Below are positions 21,288 through 30,278 of a stretch of DNA of 53,378 nt, piece by piece. Origin of the DNA: Limnothrix sp. RL_2_0 (lineage in GTDB: Bacteria > Cyanobacteriota > Cyanobacteriia > Cyanobacteriales > MRBY01); contig JAAUPR010000020.1 in NCBI GenBank assembly GCA_012033055.1, positions 1 through 53,378 on the forward strand, written 5' to 3'. Below the pieces are notes generated by a model. The model worked only from the letters and a program-made list of their open reading frames with translations. It searched no databases and was not told the origin of the DNA. The stretch's first letter is position 1; the number at the start of each line of letters is the position of its first letter. The translations under genes were made by a program, and so were the position numbers.

Positions 21288-23912
21288 ATGTCACAGGGTA
21301 TTAATCTACACAATAAAAGGAACTATAGTATTTGGCTCTTAGCCTCAATCGCAGTATTTGGCACATTGGATTGCCTCCTGATCTCGCCAGCTGTTGCCGG
21401 GCGATCGCCGCACATCTCCACCCCACTAACGGATTCCCTGTCCATATCTGCATCGACGACTGCTGGGTTTGAACAAGGGAAACAGTATTATCAGCAAGGT
21501 CAATTTAAGCAGGCAATTCAAGCTTGGGAGTCAGCCCTAGAAGGCTATAAAAATACTGGAGATATCCTGAAGCAGATTCAGACTTTGAACTTTTTGGCCG
21601 CCACTTATCTTGAATTGGGAGAAGTTGGCATTGCCGAAGATGCTGCGAATAAAAATGCTGTCTTATTTCAAAAACTGGGTGAAAGTAATACTCAAATAAA
21701 TTCACTCTTCGCCCAATCCCTAAATAATCAAGGCATGATTGCTTTAGCTTTGGGGAAAACCCAAGAATCTCTCCTAATCTGGAAAGAAGCGAATGCTCTC
21801 TACGCTAAAAATAATGATGAATTTGGTGTTGTGACTACCAATATTAATCAATCCCAGGCATTGCAAACGTTAGGGCAATATCGTAAGGCGAAAGATGTAC
21901 TCGAAAAATCGGTTATCCAGTTGCAAACGCAAGAAGATTCTATTTTAAAAGTGAAATCTTTGGAGAGTTTAGGGGTGGCTCTACAGAATCTAGGGGAGCC
22001 TTTGGAGTCAAAACAGGTATTAGAAGAAAGTTGGAAAGTGAGTCGTGCTATTAACTCTTCTAGTGCAACCAGTTCGGTTTTGTTTAACTTGGGTAATGTC
22101 GCCAAGGATTTAGAACAATATGATGTGGCGGCGCAATATTATCAACGTTCTTTTGAGCTAGCTGCTAATCCGATAGACCAATTAGATATTCAACTAAATC
22201 AATTGCGTTTGGCGCTCCAGATTAAGCAATTTGATCAGGCTGGGGCGATTATCCCAGATATTCAAAATAATCTGCAATTGTTGTCTACTAGTCGGCAGCG
22301 GATTTATACGAGCATTAATTTCGCTGAGAGTTTATTGCAGACATCCCAAGTGGTGGATGATGGTGACCGGAATTTGACGGCGATCGCCGATTACCAAAAC
22401 CCAGGTTTAATGATTGGTGTCTTGACCCAAGCCGTCCGTGATGCGCGGGAAATTGGTGATATTCGGGCGGAAGCCTATGCTTTGCAACAATTGGGGAAAA
22501 CCTATTTCACTTTCAATGAATTGTCTGAAGCTGCGACGATTACAAAAAAAGCTTTAGATCTCGCCCAGAGTATTAACACGAACGATCTCACAGCTCGTAC
22601 CTCTAGTCAGTTAGCGACAATTCAAAAAGCTCAGGGCAATAAAACTGAGGCGATCGCCACCTATGAATTAGCCTTTGACCAATTGCAGACATTGCGGCGG
22701 GATCTCGTGGCGGTGAATCCTGACGTGCAGTTTGAGTTTAAAGAAAATATTGAACCTATCTACCGCAGTTACGTGGATTTGTTACTCCAGCCAAATGCGA
22801 GCCAAGCAGATCTACAACAGGCCAGAGCCGTGATGGAAGCACTGCAATTAGCAGAACTCGATGACTATTTTCGGGATGCCTGCTTGGATGTATATCCAGT
22901 GAATCTAGAAGAAGTCGATCAGCAAGCGGCCATTATTTACCCAATATTGTTGGGCGATCGCCTAGAAATTATTGTTTCCCTACCCGATAAGACCCTGAAG
23001 AATTTCAGTGCGCCCGTCACAAGAGACCAGCTAGAAGCACGCCTAGAGCGTTTCCATTCCTCCTTCTCCCCCGGTTTTCCCGGCGATCGCCACCGGAACT
23101 ATGCCAAACAATTTTACGACTGGCTTATCCAACCTATCGAAGCCGAACTCCGTGCCGCAGATATTCAAACCCTTGTTTTTATTCCCGATAGCTTTCTGAG
23201 AAATATCCCGATGGCCGCCCTATACGACGGCGAACAATACTTGATCGAGAAATATAGCATTGCGATCAGCCCCGGTCTGCAACTGTTTCCCCAAGGCATT
23301 AATCAGCAGAAATTAGATGTCTTTGCCGGAGGCCTAAGCGAAGCGCGACAAGGCTTTGAATCCCTCCCCGGCCTGAATAAAGAGATTGGTCTTATTGCAG
23401 AGCAAGCAAAATCCCTCGTTCTCCTCAACCAAAATTTCACCTACGACAATCTCATTGAGACCGTTAATGACCAATCCTTTCCTGTTGTCCACCTCGCGAC
23501 CCATGGTCAATTTAGCTCCGATCCTGATCGAACCTTTTTGTTGGCTTGGGATCAACGTATTTCCTTGGAAAGTTTTGATCGTCTCTTCGAAAAAAGGAGA
23601 CTGGGTATCCTCGATCCCATCGAATTATTAGTGATGAGTGCTTGCCAAACGGCGCAGGGCGATAATCGTGCAGTGTTGGGATTGTCGGGGTTTGCGTTGA
23701 GATCGGGGGCAAAAAGTACCTTGGGCAGTTTGTGGCCTGTGAGCGATGAATCGACGACTGAATTGATGATCGAATTTTATGATCAGTTGCTCAACCAAAA
23801 CCAGTCAAAAGCGGAGGCACTGCGGCAGGCCCAACTCAAATTATTACGAGATCCCACCTATGAACACCCCTTCTTTTGGTCTGCGTTTATTCTGGTAGGC
23901 AACTGGCTATAG
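21288..23912 (+). CDS. TPR-CHAT domain protein (caspase-like protease family)
   Basis: An 874-residue exported or membrane-anchored protein. After the ATG at 21288 comes one hydrophobic segment (IWLLASIAVFGTLDCLLISP), then about eight TPR-like repeats (residues ~60-460), and a C-terminal CHAT domain, a clan CD peptidase related to caspases and separase. The catalytic pair is visible: His739 in VVHLATHGQF and Cys786 in LLVMSACQTAQGDNRAV, with LSGFALRSGAKSTLGSLWPV downstream, so activity is plausible. I prefer the ATG at 21288 over a TTG at 21258 that overlaps the previous gene. Probably cotranscribed with the surface protein upstream and DUF928 downstream; a role in processing the surface protein is a guess from context. 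Confidence 0.92.
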   Translation: MSQGINLHNKRNYSIWLLASIAVFGTLDCLLISPAVAGRSPHISTPLTDSLSISASTTAGFEQGKQYYQQGQFKQAIQAWESALEGYKNTGDILKQIQTLNFLAATYLELGEVGIAEDAANKNAVLFQKLGESNTQINSLFAQSLNNQGMIALALGKTQESLLIWKEANALYAKNNDEFGVVTTNINQSQALQTLGQYRKAKDVLEKSVIQLQTQEDSILKVKSLESLGVALQNLGEPLESKQVLEESWKVSRAINSSSATSSVLFNLGNVAKDLEQYDVAAQYYQRSFELAANPIDQLDIQLNQLRLALQIKQFDQAGAIIPDIQNNLQLLSTSRQRIYTSINFAESLLQTSQVVDDGDRNLTAIADYQNPGLMIGVLTQAVRDAREIGDIRAEAYALQQLGKTYFTFNELSEAATITKKALDLAQSINTNDLTARTSSQLATIQKAQGNKTEAIATYELAFDQLQTLRRDLVAVNPDVQFEFKENIEPIYRSYVDLLLQPNASQADLQQARAVMEALQLAELDDYFRDACLDVYPVNLEEVDQQAAIIYPILLGDRLEIIVSLPDKTLKNFSAPVTRDQLEARLERFHSSFSPGFPGDRHRNYAKQFYDWLIQPIEAELRAADIQTLVFIPDSFLRNIPMAALYDGEQYLIEKYSIAISPGLQLFPQGINQQKLDVFAGGLSEARQGFESLPGLNKEIGLIAEQAKSLVLLNQNFTYDNLIETVNDQSFPVVHLATHGQFSSDPDRTFLLAWDQRISLESFDRLFEKRRLGILDPIELLVMSACQTAQGDNRAVLGLSGFALRSGAKSTLGSLWPVSDESTTELMIEFYDQLLNQNQSKAEALRQAQLKLLRDPTYEHPFFWSAFILVGNWL

Positions 23913-23975
23913 GTTGGCTATATTCCTGCTGTCTTTGATTTTTATGAATTGTGTTTTGTCTTGAGAGATTTTCAT

Positions 23976-24995
23976 ATGAGCCAACTCCGCTATATTGCTG
24001 TCCTATTTTTGATCTTCGGAGGTAGTCTCTTGTCTGCTTCCCCTAGGGTGTTGGCGGATTCGCTTGATGGGCAAAAATCAGAGTCGGCGATCGCCCCAGA
24101 AAATTGGGTGAGTATTGACATCGAAATCCCTAACGACGTACCACCCGTCAATGCCATCGGGAGCCAGAGCCGAGGCACAATCAGATTTAGCCTGCCCGAT
24201 AAAAGTGACAATCCCAATTCCACCATCGGCGGCGGTTCGCGGGGAGCAGTACGGTTCCGTCCCTCTGGAGATATTGGTAGCCCCCGTTCCACCATTGGTG
24301 CGAGTACTCGTGGCGGTGTGCAATTCAGCTTGCCCGATGATAAAGGTAATCCTGATCTCACCGTTGGGGGCGGGAGTCGTGGCGCGGTGCAATTTGGTTT
24401 GCCCGATGATGCCGAAAATCCCAGTTCAACCATTGGGGGGGGTAGCCGTGATGCCCTAATCCAAACCCCGCTGACGGCTTTACTCCCGGACACGAATAAC
24501 GGTCGCACTGCTTCTAGTCACCCCACAATTTTTGTGTATTTGCCACCGATGGGCACAGAAGAAATCTTTTTTAGCCTGCAAGATCAAGACGGCAATTTTC
24601 TCTACGATACTTTCATTCCCGGTGTACCAAACGGCGGTGTAGTCGCTGTTTCTATTCCAGCCAATGCCCCGCCCCTCGTCGTTGATAAACCGTATTTGTG
24701 GTATTTTGCTCCCATTGAACCGGGCGGCAGATTATTGCCGAATAATTATGCGGTGACTGGCTGGGTAAAGCGAGTGGATGCGCAACTATCCCCACAGGAT
24801 ATGGCTGAAACTGCACCTATCAAACGGGCGATCGCCTATGCAGAACAAGGTCTTTGGTATGACACGCTCAAAATTTTGGCAGATGCATTAGTAGAAAATC
24901 CTGACAATGGAGAAATTCATACGGAATGGCATGACCTGTTGCAGCAAATAGATTTAGAGGTGTTGTCTACTCAATCCATTATTAAATCAAGCTAA
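23976..24995 (+). CDS. DUF928 protein with an amplified 23-residue repeat
   Basis: A 339-residue exported protein. Signal peptide MSQLRYIAVLFLIFGG to about ASPRVLA, from the ATG at 23976 (preceded by GAGAG). Residues ~61-160 are four and a half copies of a 23-residue unit, consensus IGGGSRGAVQFGLPDD plus NP..ST. Residues ~165-335 match the cyanobacterial DUF928 pattern: TIFVYLPPMGTEEIFFSLQD, PYLWYFAPIEPGGRL, VTGWVKRVD and the helical end IKRAIAYAEQGLWYDTLKIL with D...NGEIHTEW. DUF928 proteins of unknown function often neighbour CHASE2 and CHAT genes, as here. Confidence 0.85.
   Translation: MSQLRYIAVLFLIFGGSLLSASPRVLADSLDGQKSESAIAPENWVSIDIEIPNDVPPVNAIGSQSRGTIRFSLPDKSDNPNSTIGGGSRGAVRFRPSGDIGSPRSTIGASTRGGVQFSLPDDKGNPDLTVGGGSRGAVQFGLPDDAENPSSTIGGGSRDALIQTPLTALLPDTNNGRTASSHPTIFVYLPPMGTEEIFFSLQDQDGNFLYDTFIPGVPNGGVVAVSIPANAPPLVVDKPYLWYFAPIEPGGRLLPNNYAVTGWVKRVDAQLSPQDMAETAPIKRAIAYAEQGLWYDTLKILADALVENPDNGEIHTEWHDLLQQIDLEVLSTQSIIKSS
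24156..24458 (+). repeat. tandem 69-bp coding repeats in the DUF928 gene
   Basis: Four full copies and one partial copy of a 69-bp unit, in frame (23 residues each), starting IGSQSRG, IGGGSRG, IGASTRG, VGGGSRG and IGGGSRD. Copies differ by several substitutions, so this is an old amplification, not an assembly artefact. In the DUF928 proteins I know, one GG(G/A)xR-type motif is usual. Confidence 0.85.
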
Positions 24996-25024
24996 TTGAT
25001 CTTCTTCAAAATGCTGGTGTTGAG

Positions 25025-27193
25025 ATGATATGGCAAAAAATTAGGGCACAATGGCAAGCGCAAAAGCAGAATGTGGTGCTTGTTTTTTCCATGACTAGTT
25101 TTTTGGTCGCAGCGAGTAGCATGGGGCTGTTTCGTTCATTGGAATGGGCCGCTAGCGATCAGTTATTTCGGATTCGGCGAGAACAGGGTCTTGATGAAAA
25201 TATCGTGATCGTGACCATTGATGAAGATGATATTCAGTCTGTCGATCAATGGCCCATGGCGGATCGGGATTTGGCGAAGGTTCTCAGTAATATCAAAGCT
25301 CAACAACCGAGGGCGATCGCCTTAGATTTGTACCGCGATTTGGAGGTAGCACCGGGCAATGACGCATTAGTCGAGGTGTTTCAAACAACCCCTAATTTGA
25401 TCGGTGTCCAGAAAATTGCTGGTGATACCATTGACCCTTCCCCTGATCTCGCTGCCCAAGGTCAGACGGCGGCTAATGATCTCATCCTTGATGCAGACGG
25501 CAAAATTCGCCGGGGGACAGTGCTCCTGACCAAAGAAGATGACAGCCTGATTGAAGGACTTGCGATTAAATTGGCCATGATTTTCCTTGGGGAGGAAGGT
25601 ATTAACCTCGAAGTTATTGATGAGGAGAAAAGTATTTATGGGTTAGGCCAAGCCACATTTATTCCCCTATCCCCCAGCGATGGTGAGTATCGCCAAAAAG
25701 ATATGGGCGGCTATCAGATCGTTTTAAATTATCGGGGCGGCCTCGACTTTTTTCGGCATATTTCCCTCGCCGATGTTCTCGAAGGCAGCATTCCACCTGA
25801 TTTGATGACGGATAAAGTGGTGATGATTGGTCCCACCGCCCCCAGTCTCAACGATATTCACCAGACTCCCTATAACAATTCACTATTTTTCTCGGAACCC
25901 CTTGTGCCGGGTATTGTGATCCATGCCAATCTGACGAGTCAAATTATTAGTGCTGCCCTAGAAAATCGTGCCATGCTGCGCTTGTCGCCTAGGGTGATGA
26001 ATTATGCCATTATCTTGGCTTTGGTTGCTTTCAGTACCATTCTTGGGCGTATTTATCTCAGTAATCGACTACTGGCGATCGCCTACCTGTTGCTCAGCTT
26101 AGGGACTATTGTGGCGATCGCCTACGGTGCATTTTTGTTGGGCTGGATTATTCCTATTTTTACGCCATTATTCACCATTGTTACGGCAACCGCCGTTGCC
26201 ATTATTAGTAATCTTTGGCTCAATCTCAAGAATGCCTATAAAGACTTAAAACAGCAACACAAAATATTAGAGCATGTCTATCACCAGCTAGAAGAAACCA
26301 ACCATTCCTACAGCCGTTTTGTGCCGTTTGACTATTTGGATTTTCTGCAAAAAGAAAAGATTATGGATGTGAACCTCGGCGACCATGTGAACCGAGAAAT
26401 GTCGATTTTGTTTTCGGATATTCGCTCCTTTACGCCCCTCGCGGAGAGCATGACTCCTAAGGAGAATTTTGATTTTATTAATGCCTATCTCCAGCAATTG
26501 TCTCCAGAGATTCGTAACCATCGGGGTCTAATTGTGAAATTTCTTGGGGATGGGGTGATGGCGATTTTTCCGAATAGTCCAGAAGATGCCCTCGACTCGG
26601 CGATCGCCCAGTTTTATAAGTTAGATATCTTTAATCAAGAGCGTTGCAAACTAGACGACCAACCCATTCGTATTGGCTTAGCTATCCACAGCGGCAAAAT
26701 TATGGTCGGGATTGTCGGTGAAGCCTCTCGGATGCAGAGTGATATTCTCTCTGATAGCGTGAATTTGACAGCTCGCCTCGAAAGCTTGACGAAGTTTTAT
26801 GGGGTGTCACTGATTATTTCTGAGACCGTATTTTGGGGCATAGAAAACCATGAAAAATACGATATTCACTTTTTAGATCGGGTCATTGTTAAAGGCAAAA
26901 AAATGCCAATTAGTATTTATGAAGTGTTTAACTGCGACTCTGAGACTTTAAAGGTAGCGAAGCGAGCAGCCCAAACCCGTTTTACGCAGGCTTTAGAGTT
27001 CTATCATCTCGGAAAATTTCTCGAATCACGGACAATGTTTGATCTATTGAACTCGGAATATCCTGAAGATCGAGTTTTTAGAATTTATATTGCTCGACTC
27101 AATCAACTGGTGCGCGACCGTGTGAGTAATTCGCTAAGCCTTCAGGAGCAAGCTAGTTGGGATGGTATTTGGCGATTTGACGAAAAATATTAG
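25025..27193 (+). CDS. CHASE2-domain adenylate/guanylate cyclase
   Basis: A 722-residue membrane receptor cyclase. One N-terminal membrane segment (~18-36), an extracytoplasmic CHASE2 sensor (~40-320, with IVIVTIDEDDI and DKVVMIGPTAPS), three close membrane segments (~325-400), a linker coiled coil, and a class III cyclase domain (~450-650). The two metal-binding Asp are in ILFSDIRSFTP and KFLGDGVMAIF; the purine and transition-state residues lie in SDILSDSVNLTARLE. The Asp in the substrate position suggests ATP, hence cAMP. A short TPR-like tail (FTQALEFYHLGKFLESRTMF) ends the protein. ATG is 29 bp after DUF928, so the same operon. It converges on ftr1 with a 17-bp gap. Confidence 0.92.
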   Translation: MIWQKIRAQWQAQKQNVVLVFSMTSFLVAASSMGLFRSLEWAASDQLFRIRREQGLDENIVIVTIDEDDIQSVDQWPMADRDLAKVLSNIKAQQPRAIALDLYRDLEVAPGNDALVEVFQTTPNLIGVQKIAGDTIDPSPDLAAQGQTAANDLILDADGKIRRGTVLLTKEDDSLIEGLAIKLAMIFLGEEGINLEVIDEEKSIYGLGQATFIPLSPSDGEYRQKDMGGYQIVLNYRGGLDFFRHISLADVLEGSIPPDLMTDKVVMIGPTAPSLNDIHQTPYNNSLFFSEPLVPGIVIHANLTSQIISAALENRAMLRLSPRVMNYAIILALVAFSTILGRIYLSNRLLAIAYLLLSLGTIVAIAYGAFLLGWIIPIFTPLFTIVTATAVAIISNLWLNLKNAYKDLKQQHKILEHVYHQLEETNHSYSRFVPFDYLDFLQKEKIMDVNLGDHVNREMSILFSDIRSFTPLAESMTPKENFDFINAYLQQLSPEIRNHRGLIVKFLGDGVMAIFPNSPEDALDSAIAQFYKLDIFNQERCKLDDQPIRIGLAIHSGKIMVGIVGEASRMQSDILSDSVNLTARLESLTKFYGVSLIISETVFWGIENHEKYDIHFLDRVIVKGKKMPISIYEVFNCDSETLKVAKRAAQTRFTQALEFYHLGKFLESRTMFDLLNSEYPEDRVFRIYIARLNQLVRDRVSNSLSLQEQASWDGIWRFDEKY

Positions 27194-27210
27194 GGGTTTA
27201 AACCAACAGC

Positions 27211-28128
27211 CTAGGAAGATGATTTGGAATCGCTAAAGAAGCCAAGGCTGCCTAGGTAAAGACCGCCAACTGATGCAATGAATAAAATGTAGGCGATCGC
27301 CTGAGCGAGATAGAGGGTTTGACGATAGCCGAAAAACGTTTTAAGGACGATGCCGGGAAATTTTTTGTCGGGTAAAAAGTTTGACCAATCCCATAACTGA
27401 ATCCCTAAAACACAGGATGGGGCGGGGGAAATGCAGAGGGCTTGGTATTGGGGTTGGATTTGCGCCAAAACTGCGATGCCAGCATCAATATGTTTTAAAA
27501 CTCCCATCACTAATCCGGCGATAATAAGGAGTAGGAAAACGCCCATAATTTGAAAAAATGCTTTGATATTGATGCGTACACCGAGGGCAAAAAGTAATAT
27601 GCCCATAATGGTGGCGACGGATAGGCCAGACACTGCACCGAGACTGGGCATCAACCAACCCGATTGGAATTGGGCGACGATGAAAATTACCGTTTCAAAT
27701 CCTTCTCGCAATACAGCAATAAAAATTAGGCTGAAAACTGCCCAACCAGCGGATTCTGTGGAGTCTAAGGCTTTTTGAATTGTGCCTTCTACTTCGGACT
27801 TGAGGGATTTTGCTTGGCGGGTCATCCAGATCAACATCCAGCTCAACATGGCGATCGCCACAATGCCGAAACCCCCCTCAAGGATTTGTTTATAAACCGG
27901 GGTGTACAGACCTTCCCCCGACGCAACCCCCGACAAGAGACCCCAAAGACCCCAGCCCACTATGACACTGGCTGCAACTCCCGCCGCCACGCCCCCATAG
28001 ACCCAAGTTTTGAGTTGAGATTGTTCTGCTTTGTAGAGACAAGCGAGGACGATGCCGACCACCAAAGCCGCCTCAAAGCCTTCGCGTAGGGTGATCACAA
28101 ATGTCGGTAATGCTGCACTGATATCCAT
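27211..28128 (-). CDS. FTR1-family iron permease
   Basis: A 305-residue inner-membrane permease for ferric/ferrous iron uptake. Seven hydrophobic segments and two REGFE iron-binding motifs: residues 15-19 (TLREGFEAALV) and 141-145 (VLREGFETVIF), the hallmark of the Ftr1p/EfeU family. Residues ~220-250 form a larger loop with two Cys (ALCISPAPSCVLG) that is less typical. No EfeO or EfeB gene, nor a ferroxidase, is nearby. I found no clear Fur box upstream. Confidence 0.92.
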   Translation of the reverse strand: MDISAALPTFVITLREGFEAALVVGIVLACLYKAEQSQLKTWVYGGVAAGVAASVIVGWGLWGLLSGVASGEGLYTPVYKQILEGGFGIVAIAMLSWMLIWMTRQAKSLKSEVEGTIQKALDSTESAGWAVFSLIFIAVLREGFETVIFIVAQFQSGWLMPSLGAVSGLSVATIMGILLFALGVRINIKAFFQIMGVFLLLIIAGLVMGVLKHIDAGIAVLAQIQPQYQALCISPAPSCVLGIQLWDWSNFLPDKKFPGIVLKTFFGYRQTLYLAQAIAYILFIASVGGLYLGSLGFFSDSKSSS

Positions 28129-28524
28129 AGGCTCCTAGGGGATGAATTTCATAGTCTGATCCTAAATGATTTATTCCACGAAATCTGTCAGGCGATCGCC
28201 AGTGATTTGTTCCTGCATAAAACCAAGCACCGTTAACGATATAAATAACAGCCTCAAGTTACCTCTACTTCAAAACTGCTGCGGATCAATTAGACCTGAT
28301 CTGAGATCTCCCCCAAGGGCGAAACAAGCTGACTACTCAAAACTAATCTTGCCTTTTGCAAAAAATGCAGTGATTTCAGCACAAACTCATTTAGTTCATA
28401 ACTTTCAGCTCGGATAGCACTCATTCCAAAGAAGGCATATACACTCTGTATAGGCGGCTTCGTGTAATTGAATCCCCATAATATTTGCTTGTTGTTCAGT
28501 CTTTTATTCATTGCATGATGTGAC
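28129..28524. other. 396-bp divergent intergenic region (ftr1 / STAND gene)
   Basis: Holds both promoters and one HIP1 copy near 28191. No RNA gene or convincing operator seen. Open frames here (28166-28417 plus; 28290-28625 minus) have no recognisable composition or motif and I leave them out. Confidence 0.45.
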
Positions 28525-30177
28525 ATGACAAACACCACACTTTTAAAACTTTGTATTTGGCTCTGCCAGAAATGTGAAACACCAATTGACGCATTGCGAC
28601 AACAAATTTTGGTTGAAGCACTCAAAGGAGTTAAGCTAAAAAATATTAGAATTGAAGGCTTTTCCCACCGCTATATTGCACAGATTGTCGCGCCTAATTT
28701 GTGGAAACTGCTGGGAAAATGTTGCAATCAAAAGGTGACTATTCGTCGTTTGCACATGGTCTTGAATCAGGTCTATCAAAGGCTTACTCCAGACGAAAAA
28801 ATAGCCGTTGAACAAGTAGAGATCCTTGTGCCGCATGGGGATCTAGATGATGATTTTGATCCAAAAAAAAGACTGAGCGACATTTCCCCCAGTCAGATTA
28901 CCCAAAATCATAATAATATTCCTGAGTCAGCTTTAGCTTTTTACAATCAAAATCAATTTACCCAAGATTTAGCCGCGACATTACAGGCGAAACAGCACTC
29001 ATTAATCTTCATTTATGGTGGTGGCGGTATGGGTAAAACGGCTGGGGTCAGTCAAATGTTCCAGCGATCGCCCCAATTGCTCGACTCAGTGCTTTGGTGC
29101 AACCTCAGCGATGAAGCCGGTTTCCAAGAAAATTTTGAATTTATCTGTGACCAATGGGATATTGCCGACAATGATGGGGAGGCGATCGCCACTCTCCGGA
29201 ACCATTTACAAAAAAATCCCCGCATATTAGTGTTCGACCATTGGGAATTACTCTTCGAGGCCAACACCCTGTCCGGAGTCTACCAACCCCAATACCAAGA
29301 CTATGGTGCGTTGCTACAACAATTAGCCCAAGCCCGGACAAAAGGCACAGTGATCATCATTACCCGTGAGATTTCGCCATTTATGGAGGCTTCAACTGCT
29401 GCCTATCCCGTTGTCACCAGCTTGACTGTCCCCCCCCTTGATAATGTTGCCGCCCGAAAAATCCTTGCAGAATACGAGCTACAACATCCAGAATTATGGC
29501 CAGAGTTTCTGCAAACCTATCAGGGTAATCCCTTAAATCTACGCCTCATCTGTAATGCGATTAAGCATTGGTATGGCGGTTCTATGGAGACTTTTCAGCA
29601 GCAAAACACGGTGATCGGCGGCGACACATTGCGGGAGATCTTGCAAGAACTCATCCGACCAACCAATTCCCTCGAACGCAAAATTTTAAACTGGTTGATG
29701 TTGTGGGGGCAGCCCATCACCCTAGAGGATTTGCAGCAGCAATTTATCCACGAAGTCGTTTTTCCTAGCGAAGTATGGGACGAGATCCGTTCTCTCGAAC
29801 GACGATTTTTGATCGAAAAAAATGATCGAGAAACACCTTGCCTCATTGTTTTACAACCATCAATTCATCGGTATTTAACCCAACGTTTTGTACAGGAATG
29901 TAGTGAAGAAATTTGTCAGGCGATCGCCGCGAATTACACTCTCGATAATCTCCATTTACTACGAGACTTTCAGCTATCTGGCAAAAAAAAAAGTTGTCTA
30001 GAAACCTCTTCTGATATTGTGTCGCTTGTGCTCAAAACTTTGCTACAGAGAATTCCAGATCGCCAACGACTTAAACAACATTTAGCACAATTAAAACAGG
30101 CTGCCGTTGCACTGCCAAGCACAGCTAAAAATCACTATCTTTATAATCTTGATTTATTACACTATTGTTTAGCATAA
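28525..30177 (+). CDS. STAND-type NTPase with vMAP-M0-like N-terminal domain
   Basis: A 550-residue signal-transduction ATPase. Residues ~20-85 (LRQQILVEALKGVKLKNIRI, FSHRYIAQIVAPNLWKLLG, NQKVTIRRLHMVLNQV) fit the helix-turn-helix-like vWA-MoxR-associated N-terminal domain of cyanobacterial NTPases. The NB-ARC-like core follows, with Walker A GGGGMGKT (165-172), Walker B RILVFDHWE (233-241) and a winged-helix part (~380-470). Relatives usually carry WD40 or other repeats after the core; here there is only a ~75-residue helical tail, with no open frame beyond that would complete it. Such proteins are tied to signalling and to defence. The kinase gene starts 101 bp downstream. Confidence 0.85.
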   Translation: MTNTTLLKLCIWLCQKCETPIDALRQQILVEALKGVKLKNIRIEGFSHRYIAQIVAPNLWKLLGKCCNQKVTIRRLHMVLNQVYQRLTPDEKIAVEQVEILVPHGDLDDDFDPKKRLSDISPSQITQNHNNIPESALAFYNQNQFTQDLAATLQAKQHSLIFIYGGGGMGKTAGVSQMFQRSPQLLDSVLWCNLSDEAGFQENFEFICDQWDIADNDGEAIATLRNHLQKNPRILVFDHWELLFEANTLSGVYQPQYQDYGALLQQLAQARTKGTVIIITREISPFMEASTAAYPVVTSLTVPPLDNVAARKILAEYELQHPELWPEFLQTYQGNPLNLRLICNAIKHWYGGSMETFQQQNTVIGGDTLREILQELIRPTNSLERKILNWLMLWGQPITLEDLQQQFIHEVVFPSEVWDEIRSLERRFLIEKNDRETPCLIVLQPSIHRYLTQRFVQECSEEICQAIAANYTLDNLHLLRDFQLSGKKKSCLETSSDIVSLVLKTLLQRIPDRQRLKQHLAQLKQAAVALPSTAKNHYLYNLDLLHYCLA

Positions 30178-30278
30178 TAGCAATATTTTAAACCTGTATA
30201 AAAAGGAATAAAAGCAGCAATTTGCAGTAAAAAAGATTAAACTAAATAGGCAAAAAGCTTTTTCTCATCAATGTTGCC

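Noticed and set aside
28290-28625. 111-residue minus-strand frame
   Set aside because: Overlaps the start of the STAND gene; no signal peptide, motif or ribosome-binding site.
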